Shown here: in pieces, positions 55,178 through 62,519 of the stretch | Layout: the number at the start of each line of letters is the position of its first letter | How positions within the stretch are numbered: the stretch's first letter is position 1 | NCBI GenBank assembly: GCA_029262055.1 | Contig: JAJDAD010000090.1 | Coordinates: 60,874 to 124,873 of the forward strand | Origin: Candidatus Zhuqueibacterota bacterium | Lineage (GTDB): Bacteria; Zhuqueibacterota; Zhuqueibacteria; Oceanimicrobiales; Oceanimicrobiaceae | Length of the DNA: 64,000 nucleotides | Reading direction: 5' to 3' | Translations under genes and position numbers: made by a program | Notes under the pieces: generated by a model | The model's input: the letters and a program-made list of their open reading frames with translations, nothing else | The model's database searches: none | Told to the model about the DNA's origin: nothing

Positions 55178-57130
55178 TTAGAGATTTTCCCGATGCAAAA
55201 GAACTGCGGGATAATCATCAGGATTATTTCTTACTCCGTCAAACAAAATACGCATGATGTGAAAAGGATGCATTTGGATCAGACTGCCGGCGGCCAAGCC
55301 GTTTAATGTCCGTCCACTGAGAAGTCTGCCGGCCGGGTCGAGCTTGAACTCAACTTTTTCGGAAGACCAGCAATATTCCTCCGAGCCGGCGTTGCAGCGC
55401 AAAGAATACTCGCCACCCGCAATGCGTCCGCGCATCTCGTACTTAGTCAAAAAACAAAAGCCGTCGTACTGGTCAAACTGTCGATAACTTTCTTCTGAAA
55501 AAAAGAACCGCGGCTTTTCCACAAACGGCCCGCCCAGTTCCGGACAATACGTGTCGCAGTCGCCGCACTCGTTGCAGAAATCGGCCAGATTTGCGATTTG
55601 GTCTTGCTTCGCCAGCACGAAATCAGGTCCCGGCACGGCTTGGAAATCCTGGCCCGTAAATCTGTAGTCGGAGGTCTCGATCTCGACTGTGCCGGTATGA
55701 ATGGAAAAATTAGCGGCGTTCGGACACACCGGCAAACACTTATTGCAGGTGATGCAATCGAACAGCTCCAGTTCACTCGCGATTTTTGGGGGTTCTTTCT
55801 TGTTCGACTCGTAGTGGTAACGCGGGTCCGCCAGGAGGGCCGGAACGATTCGGTTAGCATTAGCCACGCCGCCCGCAGCGATGGAAGCTTTACCGGACTC
55901 AGACAAAATAAGCTCTTTGACCGTGCTGCACCCGGCATCAGTCATCTCCTTCTGTAGCCGTTTGAGATAATCAAAAAGGCGTGTATAACCGCCTTCCTTC
56001 AAAAGGTCGGTGCAGGTTGAAACCGGCCGCATGTTGCACAAAACCGCATCGACAAAATTGTGCTTTGTGATACCCGCGGAAAATGAGACGTGAAAGTGCT
56101 CTCCCATTGCGAGCCGAAACCGGTGCATGGCATTCATAGAAAGCACATGCAACGGCGTGCCGGACAGATACATCACTTCATCCGTAAAAACTGCCTGATT
56201 GTTTTTGACCACCAGAGTGTTGGTGAATTTTGCACCGACATTCACGCCGTGTTTTTCAGCAAGATCCTTTAAACGCTGCATCATGCTGACCCCTTCCGAG
56301 AATTGCATGTCATGCTCAAAGGCGTCCCGATCCAGCACTATATTGCTGTACCCTAAATCCCGGTGCAGGGTCTGGTCTACGAAGTCATACCCCAGGATTG
56401 TCGGATTCATTTTGACAATCACGTTGAACCCGTGTTCCGTGATGAGGTGTTCGACAATGGCCTCGATTTCATTGGCCGGACAGCCGTGAAAGGTCGACAA
56501 TGTAATGGAGTCTGAGATATTTGCTGGTATGTCTGCCTGCTTCAGGTGATCGAATCGGGCCGGCAGCTCGTCGAGTAGGCCTGCAAGTGCGTTCCCGGCA
56601 TTCTTGAAATCACGCAACCAGTCTTGCATCGCCTGTGACCGGATGCCCTGCAGGTCGTAGCCGACAGAGACATCGAACACGGTATCATAAAATGGTGAGC
56701 CTTTCGGAATGCCGAGCACTTCCAGTTCTTCGAGTAACTTGAGCAGCACCCAGGCGGTGACATATTCTTTGAACGAATCCTCAAGCCGCATTTCCTGTGA
56801 CCACTCGACATTGTAGCCAATATTGCGGATGTCGATGCACGGTCGTGGAATCTCAAGCTGGTCGAGAGTCTGCACGGTTTTCAGTTCCATGATACGGCCA
56901 CCGCCCAGAAAAGAAAGTACAATGTTCTGAACCATCTGCGTGTGCGGTCCCGATGCCGGCCCCAGCGGGGTCTCCGCACGCCTGCCATGGAAATCGATGC
57001 CAAGATCCAGCCCGGGAAAACCAAGATACATTTTCCGCTTCGGATAGCCGTAGATCGACTGTTTCGCTTTGAACTCAGCGAGGATACTGTCGAGGTGGTT
57101 TGTCAGGCCTACGCCTAAGAGTTCTGCCAT
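55178..57130 (-). CDS. ygfK: YgfK-like iron-sulfur flavoprotein subunit, short form lacking the GltD domain
   Basis: 650 residues. Residues about 1-440 are a dihydropyrimidine-dehydrogenase-like TIM barrel (ETPLGPASGPHTQMVQNIV, ELKTVQTL, TLSTFHGCPANEIEAI, VKMNPTILGYD), clearly the YgfK type. Two 4Fe-4S motifs follow: CITCNKCLPVCP (about 460) and CNECGDCDTYCP (about 517), and a 100-residue tail. E. coli YgfK has about 1030 residues, with a GltD-like FAD/NAD(P)H domain between barrel and clusters, and that domain is absent here. The frame shows no sign of a deletion break. YgfK has been named putative selenate reductase, but homologues are now linked to reductive urate metabolism. The electron donor must differ from the E. 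coli one. Confidence 0.93.
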   Translation of the reverse strand: MAELLGVGLTNHLDSILAEFKAKQSIYGYPKRKMYLGFPGLDLGIDFHGRRAETPLGPASGPHTQMVQNIVLSFLGGGRIMELKTVQTLDQLEIPRPCIDIRNIGYNVEWSQEMRLEDSFKEYVTAWVLLKLLEELEVLGIPKGSPFYDTVFDVSVGYDLQGIRSQAMQDWLRDFKNAGNALAGLLDELPARFDHLKQADIPANISDSITLSTFHGCPANEIEAIVEHLITEHGFNVIVKMNPTILGYDFVDQTLHRDLGYSNIVLDRDAFEHDMQFSEGVSMMQRLKDLAEKHGVNVGAKFTNTLVVKNNQAVFTDEVMYLSGTPLHVLSMNAMHRFRLAMGEHFHVSFSAGITKHNFVDAVLCNMRPVSTCTDLLKEGGYTRLFDYLKRLQKEMTDAGCSTVKELILSESGKASIAAGGVANANRIVPALLADPRYHYESNKKEPPKIASELELFDCITCNKCLPVCPNAANFSIHTGTVEIETSDYRFTGQDFQAVPGPDFVLAKQDQIANLADFCNECGDCDTYCPELGGPFVEKPRFFFSEESYRQFDQYDGFCFLTKYEMRGRIAGGEYSLRCNAGSEEYCWSSEKVEFKLDPAGRLLSGRTLNGLAAGSLIQMHPFHIMRILFDGVRNNPDDYPAVLLHRENL

Positions 57131-57149
57131 AATCCTTTAATTGAATGTG

Positions 57150-57230
57150 CTCGCTAAGGCGCTAAGAACGCAGAGAAAAACAAGAAACCAAATCCACTTC
57201 TTTGCGAGCTTTGCGGCTTCGCGACTAGCT
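57150..57230. repeat. CTAAG-type 80-bp inverted repeat element, copy B1
   Basis: Left arm (57151-57176) has CGCTAAG units with a period of about 8-9 bases; the right arm (57197-57224) is its complement (TTTGCG, GCTTCGCG). About 80 bp in all, with an AT-rich centre. Copies B2 (57245-57325) and B3 (57752-57834) have the same plan. Confidence 0.82.
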
Positions 57231-57244
57231 TGTTTTACCTCATG

Positions 57245-57325
57245 CTCTCGCTAAGCCGCCAAGAACGCAGAGAAAAGCAAAAACTAAATGCTCTTCTTTG
57301 CATGCTTTACGGCTTCGAGGGTAGC
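57245..57325. repeat. CTAAG-type 80-bp element, copy B2
   Basis: Directly repeats B1 after 14 bp, with several mismatches (CTAAGCCGCCAAG in the left arm). Its right end abuts the stop codon of the GxxExxY gene at 57327. Confidence 0.82.
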
Positions 57326-57326
57326 T

Positions 57327-57704
57327 CTATAGGTTATTTACGATTCGCGTAATACCATCCTTGACCAGAGCTTCATTGAAATTGATGAGCAATCCCAGTT
57401 TCAGCCCGGACAGTTTCAGGTAAGTCAATAATTGCTTCTTATGGACCGGTAGCACGTTTGCCACGGACTTGATTTCTACGATTACTTTGTCCGCAACAAT
57501 CAAGTCTGTCCGAAAGCCCAGCTCCATGCAAATGTTTTCATAAACTACAGGAAGCGCCTTTTGCCGTTCACATTGAAGACTATTCTTACTGAGCTCATAG
57601 AAAAGTACTTCTTCATAGACTGACTCAAACAGACCGGGAGCGAGGTTTACATGAATCTTGAAGCTGCAATCGACGACAACTTTGGAAATTTCATTTTCGT
57701 CCAT
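57327..57704 (-). CDS. GxxExxY family protein (PD-(D/E)xK nuclease fold)
   Basis: 125 residues. The name-giving motif GLFESVYEEVLFYEL is at about 24-38, followed by FRTDLIVADKVIVEIKSV (about 62-80), in which the aspartate and ExK fit a PD-(D/E)xK active site. The C-terminal KLGLLINFNE is also typical. The biological role is unknown. It is bracketed by three copies of an 80-bp repeat of its own kind, and lies between ssnA and ygfK in the same direction, so it looks like a late insertion into the cluster. Confidence 0.93.
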   Translation of the reverse strand: MDENEISKVVVDCSFKIHVNLAPGLFESVYEEVLFYELSKNSLQCERQKALPVVYENICMELGFRTDLIVADKVIVEIKSVANVLPVHKKQLLTYLKLSGLKLGLLINFNEALVKDGITRIVNNL

Positions 57705-57751
57705 TCACACACCCCCACTCTTTTAATCATCGAGGAACTTGAGTTACCATA

Positions 57752-57834
57752 TTCTCTCGCTAAGGCGCTAAGAACGCAGAGAAAAACAAAAACGAAAATG
57801 CTCTTCTTTGCGAGCTTTGCGACTTCGCGAGAAA
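57752..57834. repeat. CTAAG-type 80-bp element, copy B3
   Basis: Lies upstream of the GxxExxY gene. The left arm CGCTAAGGCGCTAAG is identical to that of B1, and the right arm GCGAGCTTTGCGACTTCGCGA nearly so. It ends 15 bp before the ssnA stop codon. Confidence 0.82.
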
Positions 57835-57849
57835 CGCTACACTCGTTCT

Positions 57850-59196
57850 TCAGGAGCTAAAACGCTGCCAGACGGATTCGGCACATTCCGTGGCGTGTGC
57901 AGCAATGCTCTCTTCGTCCAGGCCGGCAATCTCTTTGTTTTGCATCACGATACGTCCGTTGATGATGGTTGTGTCAACCGGGGCATCGGCGACGCCGAAC
58001 AGAAAGTGCCCCCAGATATTTTCCCTGGTCAGTGGTGTGGGAGGAAAATAATCGACCAGGATAACATCGGCTGCGTGACCGGCGGCGATGCGACCAACCT
58101 TTTGACCGCTCACTCTTTCGTAGATACGAGGATTATTTTTCAGCGTCATTGCCTGAATCTCATTCCATCCCACATTCGAATCACCCGTATGGTGCTTGTG
58201 CAGGAGATTGGCTGTCCGAATATCCGGCCACAAATCGGCCGACATGCCGTCTGTGCCGATGCCTACCAGGATATCGCGCGCAATCAGTTCGAAGATGTCG
58301 GCCCGGCCGACGGCGTTGTTCATATTGGACTGCGGATTGTGGGCGACGATGGTATCCGTTTCGGCTAACAGATCGATTTCCGGGGCAGTGACATGGATGG
58401 CGTGGGCTGCGATGGTTTTTGGCCCAAGGATTTCCTGAGCCGCCAGGCGTTGCACAACACCACTGCCGAATTCTTCCCTGGTTAATTGGTCGTCCACGGA
58501 ATCTTCCAGGACATGAATGTGGCATCCCCGGTCATTGACCCGTGCGATCTCCGACGCATGCGCTAGGGTTTCGTCCGCAAGTGTAAAGGACGCATGCAAA
58601 CCGAGCATGGCCGAATAGAGATGATCCTCATTAGACTTCCGCATCCCGGCACATTTTCTTATATAGCGCTCGTTTTCGCGCAGCCCGTTTTTGCACGATT
58701 CCGGACCGTCCCTATCCGAAACCTCATAGCACAGGGTAGCCCGCAGGCCGAGAAGACTCATGGCCTCTTCAATTTGGTCGAGACTGCCGTCGATCGCATT
58801 TGGGCTGGCGTGATGGTCGATGATAGTTGTTACGCCATGTTTAACCGCGCTGATAGCCGGGACGGCCGCGCTGTAATAGACTGATTTCTCGTCCAATGCA
58901 GAATCCAGTCGCCACCACAAAAACTGAAGAATTTCATGAAAGTTCTGTGGCGCTTGTTGCAGAGCGAGGCCGCGTGCAAATGTGCTGTAAGAATGCATGT
59001 GTGCATTGACCAGACCGGGCATCAAGAGACGCCCAGCTGCGTCAACGATCTTATAGGAAGCGTACTTCTGTATTAGGTCCTGCTCCGGGCCGATCTCACT
59101 TATGGCTGTACCGGCAATCGCGACAGCATGGCCTTTCAGAATCGAGTTCTTCTCGTCATTGGTGAAAATGATACAGTTGGTGATGAGCAGGTTCAT
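57850..59196 (-). CDS. ssnA: Putative aminohydrolase SsnA
   Basis: 448 residues of the amidohydrolase superfamily. Metal motif PGLVNAHMHSYSTFARG (HxH, about 64-78), then GLHASFTL, ihistidine in CHIHVLEDSVDDQ (about 225-237) and the catalytic aspartate in VGIGTDGMSAD (about 315). It is the SsnA subgroup of the cytosine deaminase/guanine deaminase-like enzymes, whose gene co-occurs with YgfK and selenium-dependent molybdenum hydroxylases. A purine deamination (for example of guanine-like rings) fits the cluster. In E. coli ssnA and ygfK are adjacent; here a GxxExxY gene and repeats lie between them. It is 14 bp after the bacterioferritin gene. Confidence 0.93.
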   Translation of the reverse strand: MNLLITNCIIFTNDEKNSILKGHAVAIAGTAISEIGPEQDLIQKYASYKIVDAAGRLLMPGLVNAHMHSYSTFARGLALQQAPQNFHEILQFLWWRLDSALDEKSVYYSAAVPAISAVKHGVTTIIDHHASPNAIDGSLDQIEEAMSLLGLRATLCYEVSDRDGPESCKNGLRENERYIRKCAGMRKSNEDHLYSAMLGLHASFTLADETLAHASEIARVNDRGCHIHVLEDSVDDQLTREEFGSGVVQRLAAQEILGPKTIAAHAIHVTAPEIDLLAETDTIVAHNPQSNMNNAVGRADIFELIARDILVGIGTDGMSADLWPDIRTANLLHKHHTGDSNVGWNEIQAMTLKNNPRIYERVSGQKVGRIAAGHAADVILVDYFPPTPLTRENIWGHFLFGVADAPVDTTIINGRIVMQNKEIAGLDEESIAAHATECAESVWQRFSS

Positions 59197-59210
59197 GCTT
59201 CAGACTACCG

Positions 59211-59663
59211 CTAAACTGGCCAATCGCGTAGCATGCGCTCCGTTTCTTCTGAATGGCCGGACTCGTCGCGCACCATGTCTTCGAGCTGCACCACCAGCCC
59301 TTTGTCGCCGTAGGCCTCGGCTTCTTCGGCTCTCTGCGTATAATCCTTGCCGGCTTGTAACTCGGCTGCCAACACCGCTTCGAGCATGGCCCGGTTGCTG
59401 TCGGCGCGGGGCACTGGACGGGCTTGCGTGGTCGGTTCTCCTCCGAGAGCGACAATCTTGTTTGCCAAAAATTGTGCATGCAATTGTTCGTCGGCAACTT
59501 CAGTCAAAAAAAATTGCGCGAGCTGCGGGCGATAGGGTCCGGTGGCTTTGGCTGCATACGTAATATATTGCGTGATGGCGCTAAGCTCGCCGGCCAGGTC
59601 TTCATTCAGGTTCTTGATAAGCGTTTCTTTATCCACTGTTTTGCTCCATAAGTTTAGTTCCAT
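59211..59663 (-). CDS. Bacterioferritin/ferritin-like protein
   Basis: 150 residues of a four-helix ferritin-like fold. Iron ligands are visible as DLAGELSAITQY (about 22-33), EVADEQLHAQFL with the ExxH pair (about 55-66), an EL-x-AGKDY in the third helix and EDMVRDESGHSEE in the fourth. The family stores or detoxifies iron. It overlaps the DUF488 gene by 10 bp and is followed by ssnA after 14 bp. Confidence 0.9.
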   Translation of the reverse strand: MELNLWSKTVDKETLIKNLNEDLAGELSAITQYITYAAKATGPYRPQLAQFFLTEVADEQLHAQFLANKIVALGGEPTTQARPVPRADSNRAMLEAVLAAELQAGKDYTQRAEEAEAYGDKGLVVQLEDMVRDESGHSEETERMLRDWPV

Positions 59664-60019
59664 TTGTTTTTGATTTTGTCTTGAAAATAATGCTGTAAAG
59701 CAACCGCCTGGTTATAGGTGCTATCCTTGGCGCAATAAAGCAGCGTTACCGGTCCCGTTCGCAGCTTCTCGCTGATTACTTCGATCTCAGTTTTTTTCTC
59801 GTCAAGTTCGGAGAAGTAGCGATTCCTGAACTCATTCCATCTTGACGGCTCATGCGCAAACCATTTGCGCAAATCATGGCTGGGGGCAATTTCCTTCAGC
59901 CACAAATCGATGCCCGCCGCTTCTTTGGAAAGCCCACGCGGCCAAAGGCGGTCAACCAAAATCCGGAAGCCGTCACTTTCCGCCGCCGGTTCGTAGATGC
60001 GTTTAAGCAGCAGACTCAC
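59654..60019 (-). CDS. DUF488 domain-containing protein
   Basis: 121 residues. LLKRIYEPAAESDGFRILVDRLWPRG at the start, a KEIAPSHDLRKWFAH block and VTLLYCAKDSTYNQAVAL near the end are the standard features of the family. The conserved arginines and the late cysteine suggest a small catalytic site, but the function is unknown. It overlaps the ferritin-like gene by 10 bp and is 3 bp after the SGNH hydrolase gene, so the three form an operon. Confidence 0.92.
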   Translation of the reverse strand: MSLLLKRIYEPAAESDGFRILVDRLWPRGLSKEAAGIDLWLKEIAPSHDLRKWFAHEPSRWNEFRNRYFSELDEKKTEIEVISEKLRTGPVTLLYCAKDSTYNQAVALQHYFQDKIKNKWN

Positions 60020-60022
60020 CGT

Positions 60023-60745
60023 TCATTTCCCCTGAGCCGGGAAGGCACTTTCAAGATGAGGGTGCAAAACTTCATTCCAAAGCTGGTAACCGTTCGCATT
60101 CAAATGCAGGCCGTCATCCGCAAACAAAGCGGCTCTCGGGGCCCCATCCCTGGCCAACATCGGGGTCGCCACATCAACGTAATGGACGTCCGCACTGTTT
60201 GCGGCATACTCTCTGATCAGGTCGTTTACTGCCCGCATGGTCGGCCAGAAGCGCCACCGGCTCAGGCTCGGCTTGATGGGCAAATAAAGCACGTTTGCCG
60301 GCACTGGTCCCTTCCTGACCCGGTCCATAAACTCGCGGAAGTCCGCAAAGACCTGCGTCACCGGTTTGCCCGCCGCTATGTCATTATCGCCGGCATAGAA
60401 AATAATCACAACGGGCCTGTACTTTCCCACTATGTTTTCGAAAAAGTGAAGGAGGTCCGATATGTGCGCACCGCCGAAGCCACGATTGATAACAGGGTGT
60501 TGTGGAAAAGAGTCATGCGTCTGCCACAAACGAATGCTCGAGCTGCCCACAAACAGGGCCGCTTCCGAGGGGAAGCTATTCTTTCCATCCCAGCGCTGAA
60601 AAGACTCGATAGCTTGCTGAAAACGGTTAGGATCCGGGTCTGCGATTGTGATGGATTGTTCAGGATGTCCAAGTCCCAGGCTACCGCAAAAGCCCCCCAA
60701 AAACAGAATCAGTGAACCTGAACGAAGCGTGCGAAGCAATCGCAT
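60023..60745 (-). CDS. Secreted SGNH/GDSL-family hydrolase
   Basis: 240 residues from the ATG at 60745, which has GAGG 6 bases upstream (the frame extends to 60760). A signal peptide covers about 1-25. SGNH blocks: FVGSSSIRLW (catalytic Ser about 67), NRGFGGAH (Gly), YAGDNDIAAG (Asn about 120) and DDGLHLNANGY (Asp and His about 215). Members cleave esters of sugars, lipids or peptidoglycan outside the cytoplasm. It is the first gene of the operon with DUF488 and the ferritin-like gene. Confidence 0.9.
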   Translation of the reverse strand: MRLLRTLRSGSLILFLGGFCGSLGLGHPEQSITIADPDPNRFQQAIESFQRWDGKNSFPSEAALFVGSSSIRLWQTHDSFPQHPVINRGFGGAHISDLLHFFENIVGKYRPVVIIFYAGDNDIAAGKPVTQVFADFREFMDRVRKGPVPANVLYLPIKPSLSRWRFWPTMRAVNDLIREYAANSADVHYVDVATPMLARDGAPRAALFADDGLHLNANGYQLWNEVLHPHLESAFPAQGK

Positions 60746-60969
60746 ATTAACCTCAATCAAATGTTGCCGGTTACTTGCAGGTATTTCACTTTCACCAATA
60801 GAGCTGAGTAAACATAAGAATACTGAAATGAATGCCCAGAATCAACACGAAAACAAGGCGCGGGCTGCCCGCAAAAAGGCAAATGAGACTCCTTGATGTT
60901 GCGGTTTAAGGTTTTTTTTAATATGCTAAGACCACGACACTTCTTCAAGAACAAAGGCAATAACTTAAA

Positions 60970-62220
60970 ATGAATATTCTTGTGCTAAACTGCGGATCCT
61001 CATCGGTGAAGTTCCAGGTCATTGCAACGGATCTGGAACTGATCGCGCAAAACTCAGACAAACGCCTGGCACGCGGGATGCTCGAACGCATTGGTAGTCA
61101 GGCGCTGATCACGTTGCAAGCAGAAGGCAGCGCAAAAATCAAACGAGCGGCGCCCATCAAGGACCACCGGGCCGCTATCGATTTCATCCTGCGCTGGATT
61201 ATTTCGGCAGAATCGGGCATAGACGCTGTTAACTCACTATCCGACCTTCACGCCGTCGGGCATCGCATCGTGCATGGCGGCGAAAAATTCAGCAAGTCCG
61301 TACGGATCGACCTCGACATCATCACAGGTATCGAAGATTGTATCGAACTGGCGCCCTTGCACAATCCTGCCGGGCTGAGGGGCATTCGGGCGGTGATCGA
61401 TCTGCTTGGCATGGCGGTACCGCAGGTGGCAGTGTTCGACACGGCATTTCATTCGACCATGCCCGATACGGCTTATCTTTATGGCCTACCGTACCCGCTG
61501 TACCGCCGTTACAAGATCAGGCGCTACGGTTTTCACGGGACTTCGCACCGCTACATCGCCTATCGTTACCGGCAACAGACCAGCCGGGAAAAAGGCGACG
61601 TGAACATTATCGGCCTGCATCTAGGCAATGGTTGCTCCGCCAGCCTGATCAAGAACGGGGAATCAGTAGACACGTCCATGGGATTCACGCCACTGGACGG
61701 TTTGCTGATGGGGACGCGTTCCGGCGACGTCGATGCGTCGATCCTGGAATATCTGCATCACAAAGAGGGCCTTGACTTTGGCGCTCTCGACACACTGCTG
61801 AACAAGCGCTCCGGTCTGCTCGGCATCTCTGGCCTGACCAACGACATGCGGGAACTGCTGGAAGAGGAGGCGGAAAATCAGGACCGGCGCGCAACCCTGG
61901 CCATCGATATCTTCTGCCGGCGGGTCCGCAAATACATCGGCGCCTACTATGTAGAGGCCGGCGGCAAGATTGACGACATCGTGTTCACCGGGGGCATTGG
62001 CGAAAACTCGCCCGTGATCCGGGAACGCATTTGTCGCGGCCTCGACAGCATCGGGCTGACACTTGATGACAGCGCTAACCAGGCAACACACACGGGCCGG
62101 GAAAACAAAATCTCAACTGCTGACAGTAAGCTTGGGGCCTACGTCTTTCCGACAAATGAGGAGCTGTTGATCGCCCGCGACACTCTGCGCGTGGTGGAGG
62201 ATGCGCCGAGACGGTGGTGA
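60970..62220 (+). CDS. ackA: Acetate/propionate kinase
   Basis: 416 residues. LVLNCGSSSVKFQV at the start is the first signature, IVHGGEKFSKS and FDTAFHSTMPD with GFHGTSHRYI the substrate site, HLGNGCSASLIKNG and FTPLDGLLMGTRSGDVDAS the phosphate sites, and FTGGIGENSPVIRE the last. It makes ATP from acetyl phosphate, or the reverse. No phosphotransacetylase is near. Transcribed away from the SGNH operon. Confidence 0.96.
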   Translation: MNILVLNCGSSSVKFQVIATDLELIAQNSDKRLARGMLERIGSQALITLQAEGSAKIKRAAPIKDHRAAIDFILRWIISAESGIDAVNSLSDLHAVGHRIVHGGEKFSKSVRIDLDIITGIEDCIELAPLHNPAGLRGIRAVIDLLGMAVPQVAVFDTAFHSTMPDTAYLYGLPYPLYRRYKIRRYGFHGTSHRYIAYRYRQQTSREKGDVNIIGLHLGNGCSASLIKNGESVDTSMGFTPLDGLLMGTRSGDVDASILEYLHHKEGLDFGALDTLLNKRSGLLGISGLTNDMRELLEEEAENQDRRATLAIDIFCRRVRKYIGAYYVEAGGKIDDIVFTGGIGENSPVIRERICRGLDSIGLTLDDSANQATHTGRENKISTADSKLGAYVFPTNEELLIARDTLRVVEDAPRRW

Positions 62221-62418
62221 AAAATGGCTGGGGGAACTGGCCTACTTGAGGAGGTCCTGGGCAAGGAGCAGCAGGGCTTTTCTACGACTCCCCTGCTGAG
62301 ATCCAGGTAATTGACGAAATATGCCATTATATGCCGCATCGCAAACCGGCTTTTCTTCAAATCAGAACACTCCTATCCTGAAGGCCTTCTCTCGGTTCAC
62401 ACTTGTTGGCTGTTCATG

Positions 62419-62446
62419 TTGTCAATCCCCGCGATTGATTAATAAT
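62419..62446 (+). promoter_or_regulatory. Possible sigma-70 promoter before the propeller sensor gene
   Basis: TTGTCA (62419-62424) and AATAAT (62441-62446) with 16 bases between them, about 74 bases before the start codon. Weak match, listed because no better candidate exists in this 300-bp gap. Confidence 0.3.
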
Positions 62447-62519
62447 TTCAGCCTGCAGCCGAGATGTAAAGAGAGGCTCTTTTGCAACAAAAGATGAGCA
62501 TTAAGCAAGTTTCATCACT

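Noticed and set aside
62139..62360. 73-codon minus-strand ORF at the ackA 3' end
   Set aside because: Overlaps the conserved end of ackA and shows no protein-like features.
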